Assembly (NCBI GenBank): GCA_963762425.1
Contig: CAVXKY010000024.1
Span: forward strand, 62,001-126,000
Length of the DNA stretch: 64,000 nucleotides
Origin: REEB95 sp963762425
GTDB lineage: Bacteria > Pseudomonadota > Alphaproteobacteria > ATCC43930 > CGMCC-115725
Reading direction: 5' to 3'
Below the pieces are notes generated by a model that ran no database searches, was not told the DNA's origin, and saw only the letters and a program-made list of their open reading frames with translations. Below, piece after piece: positions 18,635-26,111 of this stretch. Position 1 is the first letter of the stretch. Each line of letters opens with the position of its first letter. The translations under genes and the position numbers were made by a program.

Positions 18635-19975
18635 CTAACTCTGGCGGTCGAAGGTTCTCTCGAACCAGCCGATGTCATAGGCGCCGTTGATGAAATCCGG
18701 CGACGTCACCAGCCGCTGGTGGAGCGGAATGGTGGTCTCGATGCCGGTGATGACGAATTCCTCGAGCGCGCGCCGAAGGCGCATCAAGCACTCGTTGCGG
18801 CTGGTGCCGTGGATGATGAGCTTGGCGATCAGGCTGTCGTATTGCGGCGGCACGGTGTAGCCCTGATAAAGCGCGCTGTCGACGCGCACACCGGGCCCGC
18901 CCGGCGCGTGATAGCGCAGAATGTCGCCGGGTGACGGCGCGAAGCTCTTGGGGTTCTCGGCGTTGATGCGGCATTCGATGGCGTGGCCCTGGAGCGATAT
19001 GTCCTCCTGGCGGTAGCCGAGCTTGGCGCCCGATGCAACGCGGATCTGCTCGCGCACGATGTCGATGCCGCTCACCACTTCGGAGATCGGGTGCTCGACC
19101 TGGAGCCGGGTGTTCATCTCGATGAAGAAGAATTCGCCGTCCTGGTAGAGGAATTCGAGCGTGCCGGCGCTCTTATAGCCGAGCTTCTGCACGGCCGTGG
19201 CGGCGATGCGGCAGATGCGCTGGCGCTCTTCCTGGTTGATGCCGGGCGAGGGCGATTCCTCGACCAGCTTCTGATGCATTCTCTGCATCGAACAGTCGCG
19301 TTCACCCAGATGCACCACGCTGCCCTGGCCATCCCCTAAAATTTGAACCTCGATATGCCGCGGCTTGGCAAGGAAGCGCTCGAGGTAAAGCGCGCCATTG
19401 CCGAAGAAGGTCTGGGCCTCGGCCTGGGCAATGGGGAACATCGCCTCCAGCGTTTTGTCGTCCGGCGCCACGCGCATGCCGCGCCCGCCGCCGCCGCCCG
19501 CCGCCTTGATCAGGATGGGATAGCCCACCTTCTGCGCGGCCCCGCGCGCGGCCGCGATATCCGTCACCGCCGTCGAGCCAGGCACCACCGGAATGCCGAG
19601 TTCCGTCGCGGCCTGCTTGGCCACCACCTTGTCGCCCATCATCCGGATATGCTCGGGTGAAGGGCCGATGAAGACCAGGCCGTGCTCGGCGACGATCTGG
19701 GCGAAGTCGGCGTTTTCCGAAAGGAAACCCAGCCCGGGATGGATGGCGTCCGCGCCGGTGATGGCGGCCGCCGAAAGGATCGCCGCCACGTTCAGATAGC
19801 TGTCGCGCGCCGGCGGCGGCCCGATACACACGCTTTCGTCGGCCAGCCGCACATGCATGGCGTTGGCATCGGCGGTCGAATGCACCGCTACGGTGCGGAT
19901 GCCCATCTCGCGGCAGGCGCGGTGAATGCGCAACGCGATCTCGCCGCGGTTGGCGATCAGCACCTTCTCGAACAT
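18635..19975 (-). CDS. accC: acetyl-CoA carboxylase, biotin carboxylase subunit
   Basis: ATP-grasp enzyme that carboxylates the biotin on AccB in the first step of fatty acid synthesis. The N-terminal domain begins FEKVLIANRGEIALRIHRACRE; the ATP-binding loop KAAGGGGGRGMRV, the LGERDCSMQRMHQKL segment and the catalytic FIEMNTRLQVEHPISE are present. The 446 residues match AccC rather than a longer propionyl- or pyruvate-carboxylase subunit. It follows accB by 10 bp. Confidence 0.97.
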   Translation of the reverse strand: MFEKVLIANRGEIALRIHRACREMGIRTVAVHSTADANAMHVRLADESVCIGPPPARDSYLNVAAILSAAAITGADAIHPGLGFLSENADFAQIVAEHGLVFIGPSPEHIRMMGDKVVAKQAATELGIPVVPGSTAVTDIAAARGAAQKVGYPILIKAAGGGGGRGMRVAPDDKTLEAMFPIAQAEAQTFFGNGALYLERFLAKPRHIEVQILGDGQGSVVHLGERDCSMQRMHQKLVEESPSPGINQEERQRICRIAATAVQKLGYKSAGTLEFLYQDGEFFFIEMNTRLQVEHPISEVVSGIDIVREQIRVASGAKLGYRQEDISLQGHAIECRINAENPKSFAPSPGDILRYHAPGGPGVRVDSALYQGYTVPPQYDSLIAKLIIHGTSRNECLMRLRRALEEFVITGIETTIPLHQRLVTSPDFINGAYDIGWFERTFDRQS

Positions 19976-19985
19976 GTGCGCCTGT

Positions 19986-20426
19986 CTACTCTAGAACCAT
20001 CAACACCTGGCCGAACTCGACCGGTGTGCCGTCGGCGACCCGGATTTCGGCGACGCGCCCCGCGCGGGGCGCGTGAATCTGGTTCATCACCTTCATCGCC
20101 TCGATCACGAGCAACGCCTGACCCTCGCGCACGCTGTCGCCCACCTTGACGAAATGCGGCGCTCCCGGCTGCGGCGCGAGAAAGGCCGTCCCGACCATCG
20201 GCGACTTGACAGCGCCCGCGGCCTCGGCCGGGGGTGCCGCGGCCGATCCCGGCGCCGCGGGCGGCACCGACACCGTCACCGCCGTGGCCGCGTGCGCGTT
20301 GCGCGCCACGCGCACGCGCCGATCGCCCTGGGCGATCTCGATCTCGGAAAGCCCGGTCTCTTCCAAGAGCGCCGCCAGAGCGCGGATGAGATCGCCCTCC
20401 ACCATCGGGTCGTTCTGCTTGGTCAT
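19986..20426 (-). CDS. accB: acetyl-CoA carboxylase, biotin carboxyl carrier protein
   Basis: Carries the biotin shuttled between AccC and the transcarboxylase. The 146 residues comprise an N-terminal helical dimerisation segment, an Ala/Pro-rich linker (about 46-75) and a biotinyl domain with the EAMKVM attachment motif, the modified Lys being residue 112. It lies 3 bp after aroQ and 10 bp before accC in the common aroQ-accB-accC order. Confidence 0.97.
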   Translation of the reverse strand: MTKQNDPMVEGDLIRALAALLEETGLSEIEIAQGDRRVRVARNAHAATAVTVSVPPAAPGSAAAPPAEAAGAVKSPMVGTAFLAPQPGAPHFVKVGDSVREGQALLVIEAMKVMNQIHAPRAGRVAEIRVADGTPVEFGQVLMVLE

Positions 20427-20429
20427 GTG

Positions 20430-20888
20430 TTATTCGGTTCCGCTTTCGCTCTCGACGATCCGTGCGATGGCGTCGAGCGCCAGGAGATAACCATGCGCGC
20501 CGAGGCCGCAAATGACGCCGCGCGCTCCCTGGCTTACCAGGGAATTGTGACGGAATTCCTCGCGGCGATAAATGTTGGAGAGATGCACCTCGATCACCGG
20601 CAACTCAACCGCCTTGAGCGCGTCGAGGATCGCGACCGAGCTGTGCGAATAGCCGCCGGCGTTGATGATGATGCCGTCCGCGTTATCGCGCGCTTCCTGG
20701 ACCCATTCGACCAGCTGGCCTTCGTGGTTCGATTGGCGGAAATCCAGGTTGAGATCGAGCACGGAGGCGCGCCCGAGGCAGGCCTCCTCGATATCGGCCA
20801 GCGTGTCGCGCCCATAGGTCGCCGGTTCGCGCACGCCCAAGAGATTCAGATTAGGCCCGTTCAGGACCAGAATGGTCGCGCCAGCCAA
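20430..20888 (-). CDS. aroQ: type II 3-dehydroquinate dehydratase
   Basis: Dodecameric dehydratase of the shikimate pathway. LVLNGPNLNLLGVREPATYG at the N-terminus carries the catalytic Tyr, and NAGGYSHSSVAI and EVHLSNIYRREEFRHNS hold the other active-site residues. At 152 residues it has the type II length. No ATG is available before the LNGPNLN strand; the TTG at 20888 has GGGGAG at proper distance and is the likely start. The aromatic pathway's first enzyme is encoded at 51.8 kb. Confidence 0.95.
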   Translation of the reverse strand: MAGATILVLNGPNLNLLGVREPATYGRDTLADIEEACLGRASVLDLNLDFRQSNHEGQLVEWVQEARDNADGIIINAGGYSHSSVAILDALKAVELPVIEVHLSNIYRREEFRHNSLVSQGARGVICGLGAHGYLLALDAIARIVESESGTE

Positions 20889-21023
20889 GCCAGGACTCCC
20901 CGAAATTCCTTGTTCCGAGAGAGGGTTATAGCATGGGAGGGGCCGCCCGCAAGCGCGCCCGGCCGTTTCACCGATGTTAACCTGAATTGCCTAGGCTCTA
21001 CCGCCTTGGGCGGAAGGCGGGAC

Positions 21024-22703
21024 ATGGCTTTACCCTCTGCGATGGATGCAGGCTGGACGCGCGCTTCGCGCGCGGCGGCGTTCATGCGCCTCGCCCGGCG
21101 CTGGGCGCCCTATGCCGTCCTGCTCGTGGCATCCGGAATCCTGCTCGCGACCTCGCCAACCGATGGCGATTTTTCCTGGAGCGACGCGCCGCGCCATGCG
21201 CTCAACGGCGCCTTCGTGAAGGATTTCGTAGCATCGCTGCCCTGGCGGCATCCGGTCGCGTGGGCCGAGAACTATTATCTGCAATATCCCGCGCTCTCGA
21301 TCCTGTTCTATCCGCCGCTGTTCTATTTCTTCGAGGCCGCGGTCTATGCCGTCTTCGGGGTCAGCCATTTGGCATCCCAGGCGACGGTGGCGGCGTTCTA
21401 CGCATTCTTGGGTTTGGGCGTCTATCGTCTCGCGCGCTTGTGGCTGCCGCGTTTCACCGCGCTGGGCGCCGCGCTGATGCTGATGGGCGCGCCCGAGGTC
21501 GCGCTGTGGGGACGGCAGGTGATGCTCGACATTCCGGCCATGGCGTGGCTGGTCTGGGGCGTCTGGGCTTGCGCTAAATTCATGCGCGCTGGCCGCGGCG
21601 CCGATCTCGCCTTCGGCGCGGCGATGCTGCTCGCGGCGCTCTATACTAAATACGACGTGGTCTTCATCGCCCCCGTGGTGATGTTGACGCTTGTTGCCGC
21701 CAGGGGCGTGGGAATTTTGCGCGACCGGCGCGTGTTGTGGACGGGATGGGCCGCCGCGATCGGCGCATTGCCGGCGGTTTATCTCGCGCTCGAATTCGGC
21801 ATGGCGAATTTTCAATCGGTCGATGATCTCGCCGGCGAGTTGCCGCGCTGGAGCCTGGCGGCCTGGCAGTTCTATCCCGATCTGCTGCCGCAGATTCTCG
21901 GCTGGCCGGTGCTGGCGCTGGCGCTCGCGGGGGCGGGGTTGCTGCTCGCAGGCCGGCTGCCCGCGTTTAAATCTTCCGGCACCGGAAACTGGCCCGCCTG
22001 GCTGCTGCTGGGCTGGATCGCGCTCGGCTATGTTTTCTTCAGCGCCATCGCGGTGCGTGAGCCGCGGCATATCCTGACCGTCATGCCGCCTTTCGCCATC
22101 CTCGCGGCATCCGTGCTCGACCGCCTGTTGTCGCGCCGGTCTGCCGGCCTGGCCGCGTGTCTCATCGGCATTTGCATGTTGGCCTGGAGCGTCTTCGAAT
22201 GCCCGGTACCGGTGGTTACGGGCTACCAGGAACTCGCCGATTACGTCGCCGGGCATGCGCCGCCCAATGAGGTGGTATTGTTTTCCGGCTATCGCGACGG
22301 CAACTTCATCTTCGATTTGCGCGCGCGCGAGGACCGGCGCGATATCTCGACCCTGCGGGCGGATAAATTGCTGCTGCGCGTCGCGATCGAGCGCCGCCGC
22401 GGCGTCGGCGACAACGGCTACAGCGAGGATGAAATCAAGCGCATGATCCGCGGCCTCGGCGTCTCTCTGGTCGTCGCCCAGGACGGTTTCTGGAACGATT
22501 TGGCCGAGATGCGGCGTTTCGAGAATGTCTTGGCGAATCCTGATTTCATCGTGGTTGCGCATTTTCCCATCGGCGGCACCATGGGACGCATCGACAAATC
22601 CTTCACCGTCTACCGCCCGGCCTATCCGGTCGAATCCGGGAAAACCGATCTCGGCATCGACATGCCGATCATCGGCGGCAAGTTCCAGGGACAGATCCGG
22701 TAA
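21024..22703 (+). CDS. GT-C fold membrane glycosyltransferase (family 39-like)
   Basis: Integral membrane protein of 559 residues with about ten hydrophobic segments. After a first helix (YAVLLVASGILLA) comes a periplasmic loop with WSDAPRHALNG and YYLQYPALSILFYPP, then a series of helices ending with ILTVMPPFAILAASVLDRLL: the layout of GT39/ArnT-like enzymes that take sugars from polyprenyl phosphate. A soluble C-terminal domain of about 170 residues follows. The ATG at 21024 (MALPSAMDAG) is chosen because the in-frame upstream extension runs antisense through accB and aroQ. Acceptor and sugar are unknown. Confidence 0.82.
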   Translation: MALPSAMDAGWTRASRAAAFMRLARRWAPYAVLLVASGILLATSPTDGDFSWSDAPRHALNGAFVKDFVASLPWRHPVAWAENYYLQYPALSILFYPPLFYFFEAAVYAVFGVSHLASQATVAAFYAFLGLGVYRLARLWLPRFTALGAALMLMGAPEVALWGRQVMLDIPAMAWLVWGVWACAKFMRAGRGADLAFGAAMLLAALYTKYDVVFIAPVVMLTLVAARGVGILRDRRVLWTGWAAAIGALPAVYLALEFGMANFQSVDDLAGELPRWSLAAWQFYPDLLPQILGWPVLALALAGAGLLLAGRLPAFKSSGTGNWPAWLLLGWIALGYVFFSAIAVREPRHILTVMPPFAILAASVLDRLLSRRSAGLAACLIGICMLAWSVFECPVPVVTGYQELADYVAGHAPPNEVVLFSGYRDGNFIFDLRAREDRRDISTLRADKLLLRVAIERRRGVGDNGYSEDEIKRMIRGLGVSLVVAQDGFWNDLAEMRRFENVLANPDFIVVAHFPIGGTMGRIDKSFTVYRPAYPVESGKTDLGIDMPIIGGKFQGQIR

Positions 22704-22712
22704 AGGCCGGGC

Positions 22713-23204
22713 TCAGTATTCCGCGGTATCGGCTTGCGGCATCGCGGCGCTGCGCGCCTCGAGCTTGGTGAAAGCGCGCTCAAGCGCGTGGCGTTCATCC
22801 GCGCTCAGGGTCTGCATGATGTCATTCTCCACCGCGCGCACCAGCGGCACGATCTGCTGATAGATGCCGGTGCCTTGCGGCGTCAGGTCGAGAATGGCGC
22901 GGCGGCGGTCGTCGGGATCGGTGCGGCGGGTGATATGACCCGCCGTGGTCAGACGCGCCACCGCCCGGCTTACCCGCACCTTGTCCATTGCGGTGCGGTC
23001 GACGACGCTGTTGGCGCTCATCGCGCCGTAGCGGCCGAGCACCGCTAAGGTGCGCCATTCCGGCGCCGACAAGCGAAAGCGCCGCGTATAGACGCGGGCC
23101 ACGGCGCGCGTCAGGCGGTTGCTCAGGACCGAAAGCCGGAAGGGCAGGAAACGCTCGATGGCGAAATCCGTGTCTTCTCCGGTATGCTTGGCAATTGGTT
23201 TCAT
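22713..23204 (-). CDS. MarR family transcriptional regulator
   Basis: Winged-helix dimeric regulator. From ATG 23204 (MKPIAKHTGED) the 163 residues include the recognition region SANSVVDRTAMDKVRVSRAVARL and the wing TRRTDPDDRRRAILDLTPQG, the classic MarR DxRxxxLxLT motif. A perfect inverted repeat overlaps its start codon and may be an autoregulatory operator. The divergent neighbour is a small membrane-protein gene followed by maiA; control of maleylacetoacetate isomerase is possible but unproven. Confidence 0.9.
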   Translation of the reverse strand: MKPIAKHTGEDTDFAIERFLPFRLSVLSNRLTRAVARVYTRRFRLSAPEWRTLAVLGRYGAMSANSVVDRTAMDKVRVSRAVARLTTAGHITRRTDPDDRRRAILDLTPQGTGIYQQIVPLVRAVENDIMQTLSADERHALERAFTKLEARSAAMPQADTAEY

Positions 23205-23215
23205 TGTTAACCAAT
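23194..23215. promoter_or_regulatory. inverted repeat over the marR-type start, candidate operator
   Basis: ATTGGTT and AACCAAT arms, 7 bp each and perfect, separated by 8 bp and spanning the start codon of the MarR-type gene. Position and symmetry suit negative autoregulation. Confidence 0.4.
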
Positions 23216-23315
23216 GCGCCATCAGGGACAACTCGTCAAGCGTGACGGTATGCCTCGGCTATTGTGCGCTCCGGCAATCTTGGGGAGGATCGGTCTTGGG
23301 AGGATTCCATCGCCG

Positions 23316-23837
23316 ATGTCATCGCTCGACGCGTTGCACGACTGGCATGATTTTTTTGTCGTGATCGGCGCGGCCTCCGGGGGCCTGCTCGGCGCCATGT
23401 TCGTGGTGGCTTCGATCGGCTCCGGTTTTCTCACCAAGAAGGATGCGGCGGCGACCCGCGTTTTTCTGACGCCGACCGTGATCCACATGGCGACGGTGAT
23501 GTTCGGCTGCGCGCTGGCGGTGGTGCCGTCGCTCGAGCGGGTTTCGTTTGGCTTGGTGTTCGGCCTCGGCGGCCTGGTCGGCCTGATCTATTCCTGCGCG
23601 ATCGGCCTGAACGTCAAGCAGCGCCGGGAGATCGACGCCGAAGACAGGCTATGGTATGCGGCACTTCCCATCCTCGGCTATGCCGGCGCGACGGTGGCGG
23701 CGCTTTTGGTGCTGTGGCGCAAACCGGCCGGGCTCGAGATCCTGGCGGCGGCGCTGGTACTGCTTCTGGCCGTCGGCATACGAAACGCATGGGACATGAT
23801 CCTGTTTTTCGTCCTGAATGCGCGCCGCTCGAATTGA
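23316..23837 (+). CDS. multi-pass membrane protein of unknown function
   Basis: A 173-residue protein with about five hydrophobic helices (FFVVIGAASGGLLGAMFVVA, VIHMATVMFGCALAVV, LVFGLGGLVGLIYSCAIGL, ALPILGYAGATVAALLVLW, LAAALVLLLAVGIRNAWDM). I do not recognise a named family. The ATG at 23316 is preceded by GGGAGGA. It lies 19 bp upstream of maiA and is probably co-transcribed with it, divergent from the MarR gene. Confidence 0.75.
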   Translation: MSSLDALHDWHDFFVVIGAASGGLLGAMFVVASIGSGFLTKKDAAATRVFLTPTVIHMATVMFGCALAVVPSLERVSFGLVFGLGGLVGLIYSCAIGLNVKQRREIDAEDRLWYAALPILGYAGATVAALLVLWRKPAGLEILAAALVLLLAVGIRNAWDMILFFVLNARRSN

Positions 23838-23856
23838 ACCGGAAGATCACGACGCG

Positions 23857-24504
23857 ATGCTGAAGCTTTACGGCTATTTCCGCTCCTCGGCGGCGTTCCG
23901 CGTGCGCATCGCGCTCAATCTCAAGGGACTGGCCTATGAGCAGGCTTTCATTCATCTGCGCAAGAACGAGCAGCACGCCCCCGGCTACCTGGCGCGGAAC
24001 CCTCAGGGTCTGGTGCCGTTGCTCGAATCAGACGGGCTAGAGTTGATCCAGTCGTTGGCCATCATCGAATATCTCGACGAGACTCACCCCCAACCTCCGC
24101 TGCTGCCCGAAAATGCCGCCGACAAAGCGCGGGTACGCGCGATATCCCAGATCATCGCTTGCGACATCCATCCCTTGGATAATCTGCGCGTGCTGCGCTA
24201 TTTGGCGAAGCCGCTGGGCCATGACGACAAGGCCGTCGAGGAATGGTTCAACCATTGGATCAGGCTCGGTTTCGAGGCGATCGAGCCGATGCTGGCCCAA
24301 GACAAGCGCAGCGGCAGATTCTGCCATGGCGACCAACCGGGCCTGGCCGATATCTGCCTGGCGCCGCAGATGTTCAACGCCAAGCGTTATCCGAGCTTCG
24401 ATTTGAAGCCTTATCCGACGATCGGCCGCGTGTTCGAGAATTGCATGAAGCTCGCGGCTTTCGAGCACGCGCGGCCGGAAAATCAGCCGGACGCCGAGAA
24501 ATAG
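23857..24504 (+). CDS. maiA: maleylacetoacetate isomerase (zeta-class GST)
   Basis: Glutathione-dependent isomerase converting maleylacetoacetate to fumarylacetoacetate in tyrosine and homogentisate breakdown. The N-terminal thioredoxin-like domain begins KLYGYFRSSAAFRVRIALNLKG; the SSAA form of the glutathione-contact motif is common in bacterial members. NPQGLVPLLESDG and a C-terminal helical domain with FCHGDQPGLADICLAPQ follow. 215 residues, normal length. No hmgA or fahA is adjacent. Confidence 0.88.
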   Translation: MLKLYGYFRSSAAFRVRIALNLKGLAYEQAFIHLRKNEQHAPGYLARNPQGLVPLLESDGLELIQSLAIIEYLDETHPQPPLLPENAADKARVRAISQIIACDIHPLDNLRVLRYLAKPLGHDDKAVEEWFNHWIRLGFEAIEPMLAQDKRSGRFCHGDQPGLADICLAPQMFNAKRYPSFDLKPYPTIGRVFENCMKLAAFEHARPENQPDAEK

Positions 24505-24509
24505 CGGCT

Positions 24510-24818
24510 TTATTTCTTCTTGGACGATTTGGCGTCGATCACGCCCATGATGTCGCTTTCCTTCATGATCATCAGCTCTTCGCCGTCGATCTTGACCTCG
24601 GTGCCGGACCACTTGCCGAACAGCACCCGGTCACCCGCCTTCACGTCGAGCGGGTGGAGCTTGCCGTCTTCGCCGCGCGCACCCGGCCCGGCGGCGATGA
24701 TCTCGCCCTCCATGGGCTTTTCCTTGGCGGTGTCGGGGATGATGATGCCGCCAGCGGTGCGGGTTTCCTCTTCCAGGCGCCGCACCAGGACGCGGTCATG
24801 CAAGGGACGGAATTTCAT
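24510..24818 (-). CDS. groES: co-chaperonin GroES
   Basis: Heptameric lid of the GroEL chaperonin. MKFRPLHDRVLVRRLEEETRTAGGIIIPDTAKEKP includes the mobile loop that contacts GroEL (about residues 17-33), and the family core GEIIAAGPGAR and DRVLFGKWSGTEVKI follow. It has 102 residues with a Lys-rich SSKKK tail. Unusually, no groEL follows: the downstream side is occupied by the convergent maiA gene 5 bp away. No CIRCE element is visible in the 24819-25055 upstream region. It may be an extra copy separate from a main groESL operon. Confidence 0.93.
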   Translation of the reverse strand: MKFRPLHDRVLVRRLEEETRTAGGIIIPDTAKEKPMEGEIIAAGPGARGEDGKLHPLDVKAGDRVLFGKWSGTEVKIDGEELMIMKESDIMGVIDAKSSKKK

Positions 24819-25055
24819 GCGTTTCTCCTTAGGCTCACTTGAAGGTAGCTTGAGGGGTTGATACAGGTTCGTTGGGTGAAGGATGCGATTTGCCTTATAA
24901 ACCCGCCAAACGTCAAGCGCTGTTCAAACCGGTCAGCGCCAATCATGGTTTCTTAGGCCCGCTCGAAGCCGCAGTAGCGCACCTTGCAGCAATTTACTTC
25001 AATGCGTCAGCCATATGGCTGGCAATGCCAGCCGGAGAGAAAGAACGAAGACCCG

Positions 25056-26111
25056 ATGACCATCACCCAACGCAGTGCGACTCTTGGCGCCGGGCTTGCA
25101 ACGTTCTTCGCCTTGGTGCAGTTCCGGCTGATAGTCTTAGTACTTGGCCCAAATTACGGTCGCGCCGTCGACGCGGCGTCGGGCGTGCTAAGCGGCCATC
25201 CGCATTGGCGCGCCTTCCAGCCCCGCGTGCTCGGTCCGTTGCTGATCGAACTCACGTCGCTGGTCTTCCCGAGTTTCCTCGCCGCGCATGTGTTTTATTC
25301 GATCGTCACGGTCGCTATTATGGGATTCCTCGCCTGGCGGCTCGGCTGGCGCCTGGGCGGCACGGTCGGTTCGGCGCTGTTAGCGCTCTTCATCTTCGAG
25401 GCGAGTTTCGCGTTTCTGCTGTCGCCGCCCTGGCTCTATGCTTGGGATTATCTCGACATCATCGTCTTCCTGGTGTTCGTGGATTTCGTGGTCGCGGGCA
25501 AGCCGTGGCCCTGGTTCACCTGCCTGCTCGCGGTCGGTATTCTGAACCGTCAGACCACGGCGTTCGTCGCCGTCTGGATGATCTTCGAGGCACTGTCGCG
25601 CTGGCATTTCGGCCGCAAGGACCGGCGTCCGGCTCCGCTCGACCGGACATTGCTCGCCGCCGGCATTGCCGGCCTCGCACTCGCCGTCGCGATCGACGAG
25701 GCGATCACGCACATGCTGTTCATCGAGGAAATTGGCCCGAAAATCTTCACCGATGTCGGACCGGAACAGGCCGGCCAGTTTCAGAAATTTCAACTCTTTG
25801 TTAATCTCCCCATTGTCTGGCGGTCGCTCACCCAATTCCAATATGCACTGCCATTCTTAATCCTGATCTTTCTGGTGTTGTGCGTTGCACTTGCTGTCGC
25901 CCTGATGCGCGTAGACCGGCGCTATGTCGCGCTCGGCCTCACCTTCATCGCGATGGTACTGGCCGATTTCGCCTACGGCCACTTCACCGAGACGCGCGTT
26001 TATGTCGAGCTGATCCCGCTCGTGGTGCTTGGCGTTCTCGTGCTGGTCCACGGCGCGGCATTGCCGCCGGTGCCGAGCGCCGCCAGAAGGGGCCCAAGAA
26101 ATTCCTTGTAG
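25056..26111 (+). CDS. polytopic membrane protein, unknown function
   Basis: A 351-residue protein with roughly eight to nine hydrophobic segments, from GAGLATFFALVQFRLIVLVL near the N-terminus to VELIPLVVLGVLVLVHG at the end. The sequence PHWRAFQPRVLGPLLIE and a soluble loop (THMLFIEEIGPKIF) resemble uncharacterised GT-C-like or EpsG-like polymer proteins, but I would not assign a function. ATG 25056 is preceded by GAGAGAAAG. Its last 112 bp overlap the 3' end of the convergent TPR/sulfotransferase gene. Confidence 0.7.
   Translation: MTITQRSATLGAGLATFFALVQFRLIVLVLGPNYGRAVDAASGVLSGHPHWRAFQPRVLGPLLIELTSLVFPSFLAAHVFYSIVTVAIMGFLAWRLGWRLGGTVGSALLALFIFEASFAFLLSPPWLYAWDYLDIIVFLVFVDFVVAGKPWPWFTCLLAVGILNRQTTAFVAVWMIFEALSRWHFGRKDRRPAPLDRTLLAAGIAGLALAVAIDEAITHMLFIEEIGPKIFTDVGPEQAGQFQKFQLFVNLPIVWRSLTQFQYALPFLILIFLVLCVALAVALMRVDRRYVALGLTFIAMVLADFAYGHFTETRVYVELIPLVVLGVLVLVHGAALPPVPSAARRGPRNSL

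Noticed and set aside
20073..21023. In-frame upstream extension of the GT-C gene giving an 876-residue protein
   Set aside because: The extra 317 residues are His/Arg/Gly-rich antisense of accB and aroQ, with no family character.
21030..22562. 510-codon minus-strand frame opposite the membrane glycosyltransferase
   Set aside because: Gln/His/Arg-rich shadow; the plus strand has clear membrane helices.
24819..25055. Looked for a CIRCE element (TTAGCACTC-N9-GAGTGCTAA) upstream of groES
   Set aside because: No match found on either strand by reading.
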